A DNA stretch of 64,000 nucleotides from Epithemia pelagica (taxonomy: Eukaryota > Bacillariophyta > Bacillariophyceae > Surirellales > Surirellaceae): NCBI GenBank assembly GCA_946965045.2, contig OX337240.1, positions 3,038,001 through 3,102,000 on the forward strand, given 5' to 3'. Within the stretch, counting starts at the first letter, position 1, and the number at the start of each line of letters is the position of its first letter. Below the pieces are notes generated by a model. The model was not told the DNA's origin, did not search any database, and saw only the letters and a list, made by a program, of their open reading frames with translations. Position numbers and translations under genes: made by a program. This document shows positions 49,011 through 59,362 of the stretch, one piece after another.

Positions 49011-52000
49011 CTACGAGAGAGTATGAACCGTTATCGTGTCGATATACATTTGCTTTCCAGTGTTGTTCCCTTCGTCGTAGGCCAAGAGCTTCAAGTATAG
49101 TTTCATGTTGCGGGCACCTGATGGAACTGTGACCAGTTGATTGATATCCCCTGAATCCACTCCCTCCTCAAAATCGGAACCACATACCCATGCAGTCTCT
49201 AGGGTCCACGAATATCCATCATTGTCCATGTCCCGTGAGTATAGTTCCAATTTCATTCCACGTCCAAGACCATTTGATTGAAAATGAAAGCTAAGCCTGA
49301 CTTCACTCTTGCCTGTCACACTGAATTCGTCACACCACATTTTTGAATAGACGTTGCGCTGGTCGCCACTCAAACGGACACAACTTCCATTAGAACCATC
49401 GCAATTGCTGTTCTGGTGGACATGATTGCAGTAACTGGCCGAGTTACTGTAGCAGTTCCAGCTTCCCATGCCGTAGGTAAACTCGTCGCTGTAGACAACC
49501 GCTGGCGTTGCTGCAGTCGTGACTGCATGTGGAGTTTTCGTGAACAGCCGAACATTATCTATCCACAACTTGTCCCAGTTGTTCCAACCAGTACATTCAA
49601 ACACTATCTTCACTCGTTTACAACCGTTCAGATCAAACTCGACCTCCCAATCGTCGTAGAGACGGTCGTTCTGGAACTCACTTGCTCCGTTGCCACAACA
49701 CTGTAGATCCGCGCGTTCAATGAAACTAGTGGATCCACTGAACCCAGGATGATACTCAGTGCAGCGGGTGATGACTCGCATTCCTTGATTCCTTGAAGGG
49801 GAAAACCCAGTCGCTTTGAAATCGAACACTACTTTGCCCTTCGTTTCAGAGCCAGTGAAATCATCAAAATACTTGTACATCTTGGATGTCCAGCCATCGC
49901 TGTGATCTCGTAGGCGCCAGCAATAAGATCCTCCCGGACAGTTGGAAAGATCGTAGACCCTTTTAGAATCATACGCACAATCACCGGAAGAGCAGTAAAC
50001 ACCATCCCATCCCGCCTTGTCACTCTCATAGGTTGCGACTTCTCCCGATATAACCCAATCAATGGGAGTTGATATACTTGGGGCAGACGTCGGAGACTGT
50101 GTGACCGGTGACGTTACAGGTGACAAAGACCCTGAAGCAACTGGCATGGAAGAGATGAAAGGTGTGCCTGGCTCGCACTTGACCATTTGAACAAGCTCGT
50201 TTACTTTTTCCACGTTGAGGTTTGTGAAGTCCACCACTTCCACGATGAAATTGTCAGACGATGCCAGCTGTCGAATCTTGTCCATGTCGGTGTGCGGCGT
50301 GTCCACGGTTACAGCCATGACGGTGATTCCTGCCAACTTTGCCGACGTGGCTTCCTGTCTGGCGTATCCCATATGGTCTTCATTGCCTTCGTAGCTTGCT
50401 GTGGGCTTTCCATCGGTCAAGATGATCATCGCCTTGTTTGGAGCGTGCCCATTAGACAAAAAGTCGTGACAATTTTTAATTGCCTCACCGGTGTTTGTCT
50501 TTCCGCCAGTGTACACAAGTCTATCAATGTCGTAGTTCGCCAAGTCCGCCGTTTGGAGACTCATGACTTGGTGTCCATCATCAGCAAAGGTCACCAAGGA
50601 AAAGCGCTGAGTGCCTCCGTAGCTGTCCATCGTGCTGATAAATTTTGTAGCAAACTCTCGCTCCATTTCGTGATTGTAGCAGCACAACTCTCGCGAGAAG
50701 CCTGACTGCTGACATGCTGCGACGCAAGAATAAGACGGATAGCGACACGTCTGAGCGTGATTCTCAGGGGAGCAAATGGATCCGGACATGTCAATCGCAA
50801 TACAAATATCAAAATCCTTCTCCCCACAGTCTGACAGGTCGGGTAAAGGAGAACCAGTGGGGAGGGGCATAGTTGGGGAAAGGGTTGGAGATTCCTCTTG
50901 CCCTTCCGCAACATCTCCGCATTTCACCAAGGCCGCTAGCTTGTCGACGACATCCATGTCCAAGCTGTCAAAGCTACTCACTCCAATCACGTAGTCCTCG
51001 CCTGACGACAACGACTTGAGAGTATCCATTTTCAGATGTCCCGTGTTAATCGCGACAGTGGCAAGTCTCATGCCGGCATCCTTGGCGTTGTTGGCTTGAA
51101 TTTGAGCATAAAACAAATGACCTGCCGAATCATAACCCGGCACGCTTTTCGTAGGCGTTCCATCTGTCATGAGAACAATCACATTTTCTTCGTCGGTTTC
51201 ATCTTTCAACGTCTCAAAGCAGTTTTTGATTGCACCACCAGTATTCGTTCCGCCTCCCCCATACACCAGAGTTTCCAGTTCCGCAATGGTATCACTGGTG
51301 CTCTCCGTCAAATTCTGAACAATGAACGAATCGGTACCAAATGTCACAAGAGAAAACTGCCGCTCCGAATTGTGAATCTGACCACTGCTGAACCGGTTGA
51401 TAAAATCGACCGCAAACTCATGCTCCTTTTTGTAGTTTCCACAACAGGTGGTCTTGTCCAGTGACAAGTCTCGACATTTGCTAATGCACGGATTGCCAGT
51501 TAGCTGTTGGCGACAAGATCCAACGTCGTCTGGAGGGGAACAAATGGATCCGGACATGTCAATGGCAATACAAATGTTGATTGGACGATCATCGCAGCCT
51601 GTTCCGGGGACAGGATCCACCGGTTGCAGTGTGGGCGTTAGCGTGGGGTCTTTGGTCGGTGATTTGGAGGGTGAACCGGTCGGTGCATTGGTGGGACGCC
51701 CTGTCGGAGGGTTGGAGGGACCCAGCGTTGGATTCGTGGTCGGCGACGTCGTGGGGTTGTTCGTTGGGGACCTGGTAGGCGATGTCGTGGGGTTGTTCGT
51801 TGGGGACCTGGTAGGCGATGTCGTGGGCAACTCTGTCGGGGGATTGGTGGGTGTCATGGTGGGAAGTTCCGTGGGGTTGCTGGTTGGATGCTTGGACGGC
51901 GACTTGGTAGGAGGTTCGGTCGGAGTGTTGGTCGGAGACACGGTCGGGTGGTCGGTGGGCGAGACGGTAGGACCTTCCATCGGAGCACGGGTGGGTGGGG

Positions 52001-52665
52001 AGGTGGGATCCAAACTGGGAGGGGCTGTCGGGTTGGTCGTCGGACTTTTGGAGGGAGGCTGGGTTGGCACACTGGTAGGATGCGTCGTCGTCGGGCCACG
52101 GGTCGGAGACACGGTCGGGAGTTCGGTAGGTGCCTGGGTCGGAGGCTCGGTGGTAGGGACCAACGTGGGAGGGTTGGTCTCGGACAAGGGTTCCACCAGG
52201 TTGGCTGTCGGACTGGACGTTTTGGCGGGTGGGACAGGAGCCTGGGTATGAGACGTCGGACGGTACAGGATTTTACGTTTCGAAACGCCACACGTGTCTT
52301 GTCTTGTCGCTGCGGATCACAACCGAAACGAAAGCGTGAGTTGCTATACATTTTGTGGTAACCACTCGAAGAACTGCGTTGCGTTCGGGATGAGAAACTT
52401 ACGGGGACTTGCTGATAGATACGAAGGACCAACCGAGAGTCGTTGTGGAACAACCAAAACAGAGACAAGAAGTGCTGTGTGAGTGTTTCCTCCAGTCAGT
52501 CATTTCGAAACGCCCTCTCAGGACCGTGGTATACGTACAAGGAAACGGTTCCGCAAGGACTGCTTGTCGACCATCGAACGGTACTCCGACTCCCAGAGTC
52601 CAAAGAATCAGAAACCAGCAAAGGGACGGAGAAGAAGAAGAGGATTTGATTCGTGTTGTCGTCAT
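49011..52665 (-). CDS. Secreted PT-repeat protein with two vWFA domains
   Basis: Two exons, 52539-52665 and 49011-52309. The intron has a GTACGT donor and CCGCAG acceptor, phase 1, giving 1,141 aa. Exon 1 encodes a signal peptide (SLCWFLILWTLGVGVPFDGR, cleavage near AVLA). A Pro/Thr array follows (about 80-240; units like PTTSPTRSPTNN). Then come vWFA domain 1 (about 250-455; DMSGSIC, GGTNTGGAI, LMTDGTPT) and vWFA domain 2 (about 480-680; DMSGSIC, KTNTGEAI, ILTDGKPT), each with paired Cys and complete MIDAS-type motifs. Two Cys-containing beta-sandwich-like domains end the protein (WDGVYCSSGDC..., SDEFTYGMGSWNC...). Shared layout and adjacency with the convergent gene at 44587 indicate duplication and divergence. 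A wall, mucilage or adhesion role is inferred; ligands are unknown. Confidence 0.87.
51630..52200 (-). repeat. PT-rich coding repeat array
   Basis: Minus-strand units of 12-24 bp encode PTxxPTxxP. The most regular part, near 51745-51830, repeats GTGGGGTTGTTCGTTGGGGA on the plus strand twice. The array is more diverged than in the convergent paralogue. Confidence 0.8.
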
Positions 52666-54757
52666 TTGGAAATGGCTTGGCAGACCCAGAAAAAACGGCA
52701 CGGAGATTGGTTGGGCAGCGAGAGAGGACAATTCTTGGAGAATGTGGAGTGTTTTCCGGGACGAAGAATTATGAGACACACACATACAAACAACTCTCAT
52801 CATCTCGAGACGAGGGCATCACACAAGAGGGGACACAAACGTATGGTGAAATGACTGTTTCGAGCATACAATTTGCCAGAATATGTAGAGAGAAGACATT
52901 TGGAGGGGGCAAGACTCCAATGAGAGTTATCAAGGAACAAATGGCTTTCCGTCAAGGGAAAACGTGCTGGGACCATCCGACGGTGGGGAACCTTTAGTCC
53001 GACACCGTCCCATGCGGATCACACCAAACACCAAAACACACGTGTCGGTACGAACGTGTATTCCTCCTTGTTGTGATAGTGGTGGTGGTGTGGGGTGTGT
53101 CAGGACTTCGAAGGAGCACCTCTCGTTGGTTGGACCGAAGGCGATCTCGAGAATAAAATTTCTCCCCCCGAGAATAACACCCCCAGAACGTTTCGTTGTG
53201 TTGCGAATAAACCAAACAGGAGAATCCAACTTTTATTGGAATAAATCTCTATTCGAGAGAAAGGAACTCAACTCTCGTGCTTGACACGGCCGAGTCGTGT
53301 AGTTCACTGACTGGATGCCTGGGACGTTTGCAAGCCCCAAGATGCCATAAGTTCGATTCGCATCTAATGCCCAGCCCGTGTCACACAAGCTCCAAGGGAA
53401 ACAGCGGTTGCCACAAATGACCGTCTTCTCCAAGAACGCACCACCATTGGAACGGTCGCATCTCTCTCGGATGCCCTGCTCACTTCTCGCGGCTCTACAT
53501 GGTAATGTAGGGGACTCTGCTGGGGAAACTGCGCTGCCACCGCTGTGCGTGGATGGGAAGGGAGCTTGTAAACCCATCGGGAAACTCTTTTCGATATACA
53601 CAAAACACACCCAAACAAGAAACAATCCCCCGTGGGTCATTGAGATTTACCAGTGTAACGCTAGGACCCTCTCTCGTGTTCTCATCCAACGGACTGTCAT
53701 GGTCCTGCGACTCGCTCGGCCAACATGATAGTCCCCACCAAGATTCCTTCCCCACGGCACGGTTCCTTTTCTTCTCATCCAACATTCCCGCGGTGACATG
53801 GACACGTCACCAACCATACAGGAATCACATCCTCCTCCTCCTCGTTTCCAGTGCTACTGGGAGGATCCGCTGGTTGCTTGTTTGCTGGCTTCGGAGAGAT
53901 TCGCGGTTCATCCGCATACCACACTTCTTGAAAGGACGAGGTCCATTGAGAACGTTTGGGTGTTTGTGGTTTGTGCGGGGCCCACCACCACACCACCACT
54001 ACGACCGATTACAGAGTACGGCCCCTCATTGCAGGCACTTGTGTGTATACACTACCCGAGTTGGATCGAATCCACTCTTCCAGGAGAGTCGTCGGTTCCA
54101 CCATTCGGTTCCTGTGTCGTTCCAAGCCGATTCCGCCAACAAATCCTCACACTAACACACCAAAGAGAACTTGCTAGTGTTGGTTGGGCGGTGCAGTTCC
54201 AACCACCAACCACCACCACAAAACAAGTACGGCGCCCCTCCGTGTAAGCACTCCTACATGCAATACTCGAGAGAGAGTTTGTCTTGCGCGCGGGTCCAAT
54301 GTCATTGGACTACCCCATTCGTTTCCTGTTTTGTTCAAACACAATTCCGCCAACAACCCGCAAACGAATCGTCGTCGTCCATCATGGTGGTGGTGATGGT
54401 TGTGTGGGGGGAGATGGTCTGGCGCGCGCATCCACAGCAGAGTGTATTCGAAATTCGAACTCCATGATGTAGTATTCAAGAGTCGGATGCAAGTATAGGT
54501 GGTGGTGGGACATGTGTGTCATGTCAGTCATGGTGTGTGTTGGTCGATCGAGTCATGCTTGGGTTCCGCGGCAAGGAGTCGTCCATGGTGGAACACTCGA
54601 ACGCAGTCCATTGTCATGTGTGTGTGTTGGAGGAGCCTCGTTGGACCATCCGTTGTGTCGAAGGTGTACTACTTGAGGAAAATAGATGTCTACTATATTA
54701 AACCAAAAGAAATTCTATAGATTATACAAACCGCTAGAAAATACAATTTCCATCGGT
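52666..54757. other. Intergenic region, no gene supported
   Basis: ORFs at 52930-54155 on both strands (up to 200 codons) lack domains, signal peptides or consistent composition. A weak direct repeat links about 54110-54150 and 54325-54365 (shared TTCCTGT, GTTC and ATTCCGCCAACAA). No RNA gene recognised. Confidence 0.5.
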
Positions 54758-55541
54758 TCAGGCCCTGTGTCCAGGGAATGTGTTTTCGAGGTCTGAAATC
54801 GAGTTTCGAGTTTTGAGGTGGGGCTCTGTCCCTACCTTGAAACAACGATCTGGATGTACGTGTCCAGGTAAAAACTGTATTTTCGAGTTTCGAGTTTCGA
54901 GTTTTATTTTTCAATTCCCATGCTTCCCCCCTACCGGCGCATGAACGAGCACAACGGCAATTGACAATGACGACAAACAAATGTCGCTTGAGTACTCCTA
55001 ATTCCTAATATCACATTGCATAACGGGAGAAGGCAGAATATTTGTAGAGCCCGTCCATGGAGCAGGATGCGGGCTTTGTTCCGTAACCATGTCATCTATG
55101 GAGAGATGAGAACTATTTGCTTTTGACCATTGACAGTGGTTGTGACCATTACTTCCATGGCAGCGACAGGTTAATAATACTTGCTTATTTTCTAGAGAAG
55201 CTCCTACTTATATCACATCAATCATTGTGCTAGGAGTACTATTGTCTATGATGGACAAGAGAGATTGCCTCGTTGTTGTTGTCGGAGAGATCGAAATGAG
55301 AGACAGAGAGCCCGGCGGCTGAAAGGTGGGTTTTGTAGGAGCGCGTGGGGCTCTTTGCAAACCTCGAAACTCGAAACTCGATTTCAGAATCTTGGCAAGG
55401 TCGTTGGGGGATTGCCAAGATTTGGGGGATTCGAGGTTGTGTTTTCGAGTTTTCAAGGGGACCATAACCTATTGGCTCAACCTCGAAACTCGAAACTCGA
55501 TTTCAGAACTCAAAAACACATTCCCTGGACACAGGCCCTCA
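54758..55541. mobile_element. 778-bp TIR element with TCA duplication, non-autonomous
   Basis: The element is 54761-55538, flanked by TCA (54758-54760 and 55539-55541). Ends are inverted over about 55 bp with a few mismatches: GGCCCTGTGTCCAGGGAATG on the left versus complement GGGCCTGTGTCCAGGGAATG on the right, then TCTGAAATCGAGTTTCGAG on both. The CGAAACTCGAAACTCGATTT motif is repeated again internally at about 55368-55387. A 3-bp duplication with GG-starting ends suggests PIF/Harbinger, but CACTA also makes 3 bp. No transposase is encoded. Confidence 0.72.
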
Positions 55542-56238
55542 TGGCTGCGCTGTTCGGTGATTTCAAATTCGCGTCTCGGGAATGAAGCGGGGGCGTGATC
55601 CCGGCGAGTCCCGGGGGAATCCGACAGTGCTCCGCCCTTGTGTCATCCCAGCAAAATCCGAAATGAGACGGACGACACGAACCCCAACGACGACGAGGAA
55701 GATACTCCATACACTCTCCACAAACGGCCATTTCTGGACCGAGCCTACATACCATACAGTTCCTGTCCTGGGAGAAATCCTTCTTGCAAAGCCGTTGGAG
55801 CGGACCAACCAAAGAGGCCAATCCAAAGAGAGGACTCGAGGCACAACCTCCTCCTTCTTTCTGCGGAGTCCAAAGTCGACTCATTCGGAACGGAGTCTAT
55901 GTTCTTTCACAAAACTTGCTATGGTGTGAGAGTGAGAGTGACAGGTTAGCTACCATAGTATGCCCGGCATGGGATTTGGTCCTGATCCCGATCTCACAGG
56001 AACCACTATAGACTTACACTGTAGATTGTGACGTGATGAGAACCAATCGAGGCCTCCCACACCCACGCGCGCTCCACATGACAAATCCAAAACAAATTTA
56101 AAGCTTTCGAGAATTCGTAGTCTAGGTATTCAAAAATCACAGCAGCAGCGCTGTGATCGCCATTGTCATCTCTCCTCTCTCTCGCCTGTTGGTGTTGTTT
56201 GTTGCCAAACAAACATTACATTGAACCTCACAACAACC
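55542..56238. other. Intergenic region, no gene supported
   Basis: Overlapping ORFs on both strands at 55510-55949 have no motifs. The last 100 bases are the 5' flank of the small gene at 56239. Confidence 0.45.
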
Positions 56239-57011
56239 ATGGTCCGCGTCTTTTACGAACCACCTCCGTACGGTCCTCGTACCAGTTTGAATCGTACGCC
56301 CTATGGATTGGGGGGCGGCGGCTTGTTTGGTCGCAACTTGGAATACTGGTCCAAACAACGTCCCTCCGTGGCCATTGGCGTTCCGGTCGCTGTCGGCATG
56401 GTCCTTGCCTATGCCATTACCAGTACGTACTCAAAGTGCACTGCAATTCGTGCGTGTGGTAGTTGCGAATTTTTTGTCGAAAGGAATGAATGAATGGGAG
56501 ATTGTTGTCATGTGGCGGTGTTGGTGAATGCCTTTTGTGGTGATGGATGGGTGCATCAAAGGCGGATGGTTTCGCATCCCCATCCAATGGAGTACCACTG
56601 CATCGACTGTTACAGTGTTGCATGGTCCGTTGGAATCTTGTGATGATTATTACATTATTTCTCACGCAATTTTGTTGTTTTGTTTTCAAAATTTCCATCC
56701 ATCCGTCCGAACGAACTGTTCTTGTGGATTCTTTCAATCGTTACGCAACGTGTTGTTTCAATGGAAATGAAAATCAAATTGAATGGAATTCGAATGGAAC
56801 CCTTTGGACAAATATCCTGGAATGACGGTATTCTCTATTTTGCGGTCCTTTTCCTCCTCTATTCGACGGATTAGGCCAGCATCCTCCTCTGCCCTTTACC
56901 ATGGAACCGGAATATTTGGCGGCGCAACGAGCGTACATGCGATACCACAATATGAATCCCATTTTTGGAGAAAGCAGTAAAAAAGCACGTGCCATGGAAC
57001 CGGATCCGTAA
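56239..57011 (+). CDS. Small single-membrane-segment protein, possibly mitochondrial
   Basis: Two exons, 56239-56422 and 56875-57011. The intron of 452 bp has a GTACGT donor and TTAG acceptor, phase 1, giving 106 aa. The N-terminal part has VFYEPPPYGPRTSLNRTPYG, a glycine run and FGRNLEYWSKQRPSVA. A membrane segment, AIGVPVAVGMVLAYAIT, ends exon 1. Exon 2 adds HPPLPFTMEPEYLAAQRAYM and RYHNMNPIFGESSKKARA. The size, one membrane segment and polar ends resemble accessory subunits of respiratory complexes, but I cannot name the family. Matching intron phase and a sensible C-terminus support the model; the intron is long for this window. Confidence 0.72.
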
Positions 57012-58557
57012 CTCAAAAAACAAGAAACGAAGCGTCGTTGTCGTGGTTGCGCCCCACGACCCACACGAATGGTACATGATAGGGTGCAATTCTCCTAGAC
57101 GCCGACTTGGACTAAACTAGTAACAAATAATATGGAATGGATGACTATGGAAATTTCAAAACACACAAGGTCATTGGAATCCAAAACTTTGTGAAAACGA
57201 ACAGCATAGTCGAGCTCTTGGATGCAGAGGGGTGGTCGCATCATCATCATCCTCTACTTGTTAAACCTCCTGCCAGGACAAGTCCGTAGCCACACTCTTT
57301 GTGGAACACATTTTCTCATAAGTCGAATCGAATAGGACTTTTTGTGGTGGCTTTTCCAAGGTGGCTTTGTCGTCCAAAAAGAGAGGGAACGAGGAGAGAG
57401 GAGGAGAACTTGCACGCTCTACTACTACAAGGTACACCATGGCTGCTTTTGAGGATGCTACATGAGATGTTGGTAGGAAAGCGACAGCACAGTCCAGTGG
57501 GCCGTGCGGAACAACGTCGGATCTCGCTGTGCGTTGTTGTGGAGTTGCGGCGGGGAGGGATCCGTTCCCTTGTAGTTGTTTCACACGTTCCTCTGGACTG
57601 TTGCAGGGTGGTTTGCAACGCCTGTTTTTGGAGAGCTGTGGCCGGAACTGTCTTTTTTCTGCTTTGGTCATTTTGTATTGAGGCTGGAACGCAAATGAAT
57701 CAATTATCCATATGGCTTGGGTACTTCAAATGAGGGATCCACTGAAGACTGAACCAAAGGCATGGCATCTGCAACACAATCCGCAACACAGTAGCCAGTC
57801 ACATGGTCGGTACCATCGTTGGCGGTGCCGTTCTGTGCAAGACGGCAGAGACCTCTCCACGCACACACACGGTTCATTGAAACCTCTGCGCAAGTTCGGA
57901 TGGGCCATACTACAATGCTGCCTGGTTCACAACAGTTTTCCGAACCAACGTGGCTGGCTCAAGTAAACGATCGGCATCACTGATTGGCCGCAATGTCGTG
58001 TTCAAACCTTCCGGTTCGAGTGAGTGAAGATCCATGATATCCGTTCGTTTTGTCTTGCCAATATGGAAGAAGCCATTTTGCTCCAGACCTGTGTGGTTGC
58101 AGTGTTTCGGTCGACCGTACTAGTGCGGAATACCAAGGTCATTTTAATAATACTAGAGCGTAGTTAATATAGAGAAAGCCAGTCGTGGTGCTTTTTTATT
58201 CGAATAGTCGTTGTATTCGTTGGTTGTGATTCTTGTGCTCTGTCTCTATCGAATGCGTGGTGTGGTGTGGACTCGTTGACGACGACACGGACGATTTGAG
58301 AACGGTTCGATCGAACACCACCAGCTGCTCTGCTACTATTGTCCAGAGAAGCAATGTATCGTACCAGAAAAGGATCAAAAGTCGCCGTTGCCGCCGTCCT
58401 CTTCTTCTTGAGTCAAGCCCATTTGTTCTCCCGCGTTCTCCCCGTAGGACTTTTACGTCAACCAAGGCTGTTCGGCCGCCGTCTGCTTCTTGAGCCAAGC
58501 GACAGCCCCATCATTCAATATATAAACTCCTCGGAGTCGCGCCTTTCTTGGCATCAA
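57012..58557. other. Intergenic region with one doubtful minus ORF
   Basis: A 136-codon minus ORF at 57261-57671 (residues such as DCAVAFLPTSHVASSKAAMV) might be part of a gene; no domain. A plus-strand ATG at 58354 opens a hydrophobic start (VAVAAVLFFLSQAHLF) but runs into the hairpins downstream. A minus-strand stretch ending at 58511 reads protein-like (QKKKAEIQGLIDAKKGATPR) and overlaps the first hairpin. None is firm. Confidence 0.4.
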
Positions 58558-58990
58558 TTAATCCTTGAATTTCAGCCTTCTTCTTTTGGTTGTTTGTGTC
58601 GAAACAACCAAAAGAAGAAGGCTGAAATTCAAGGATTAAATATTTCGTTTCTAACCTGTAAGCTATCCTGTAATATTTCGTTTCTAACCTGTAAGCTTTC
58701 GTAAGACGCTTGCTGCATTTAACGAAAGCTTACAAGTCAGAAACGAAAGCTTACAGGATAGCTTACAGGTCCTTGTCGGAAGCAGCAAAAGCAATCACTG
58801 ATGGCACGACGACAGCAATGGCGTTTGCTGCGTCTGCTGTTTCCATGGCAATGGTGTTAGACTTTTGGGGTACCTCGACATTGGCGACTTGGAGTTCTTT
58901 ATTATTCATGTTGGACGGCTTTTTAAAAAGCCGTCTTTTTAAAAAGCCGTCTTTTTAAAAAACCGTCCGACATGAACAATAAAGAACTCC
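58558..58990. repeat. Cluster of three long inverted repeats (hairpins)
   Basis: Hairpin 1: perfect 38-bp arms 58558-58595 and 58602-58639 around a 6-base loop GTGTCG. Hairpin 2: imperfect arms of about 50 bp, 58646-58700 against 58718-58770, built from repeated TTCGTTTCTAACCTGTAAGCT units. Hairpin 3: arms of about 40 bp, 58891-58931 against 58950-58990 (GGAGTTCTTTATT-TTCATGT, GGACGG), with three GCCGTCTTTTTAAAAA-type repeats in the loop. Little unrelated sequence lies between 1 and 2; about 120 bp lies between 2 and 3. Confidence 0.88.
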
Positions 58991-59362
58991 ATGTCAGGTC
59001 GGTATATGAAAGGACGGGTCGGCAGGAACGCCACCGTCGCCTTTGCAGAAAAAAGGACGGCCAACAGTGAGCTTCCGCCAGTTGCTTGTCATCTTGTTAA
59101 AGAGGGGACACAAACAATAGAAACTCTTCCGGAATTTGCACGGCTATTCTTGGCAACAAACGTTAATCTCAAGTAATGGCGACAACGAAGGTGGGGGTTG
59201 GTGTTTCGTTCCCTTCGTAACAAGAAGATTAGTAATTATACCTAACGTAACGTGTATCATGCAAAAGTAGTAAACCAGTAAACGGTAATTCCCCCAAAGA
59301 TTCTCTTCAACATCCGGGTATCCCCACCGACCCGAATGAAACAGTCCCCGCAAAGTGTATAA
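58991..59362. other. Region holding the probable 3' LTR of the copia element
   Basis: The retrotransposon pol gene ends at 59363 on the minus strand, so its polypurine tract and 3' LTR should lie here. On the minus strand a purine-rich GGTGGGGA precedes TGTTGAAGAGAAT (complement at 59300-59312), a possible LTR start. The other LTR is outside the window, so limits cannot be set. A 61-codon plus ORF at 58991-59176 has no recognised domain. Confidence 0.35.

Noticed and set aside
51448-52361. Plus-strand ORFs over the PT array of the second vWFA gene
   Set aside because: Complement of a 12-bp-period repeat.
53553-54155. 200-codon plus ORF
   Set aside because: No domain, no signal peptide, mixed composition, overlapped by minus ORFs of similar size.
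57261-57671. 136-codon minus ORF as a gene
   Set aside because: Protein-like in part, but no start context, domain or splice partner I can support.
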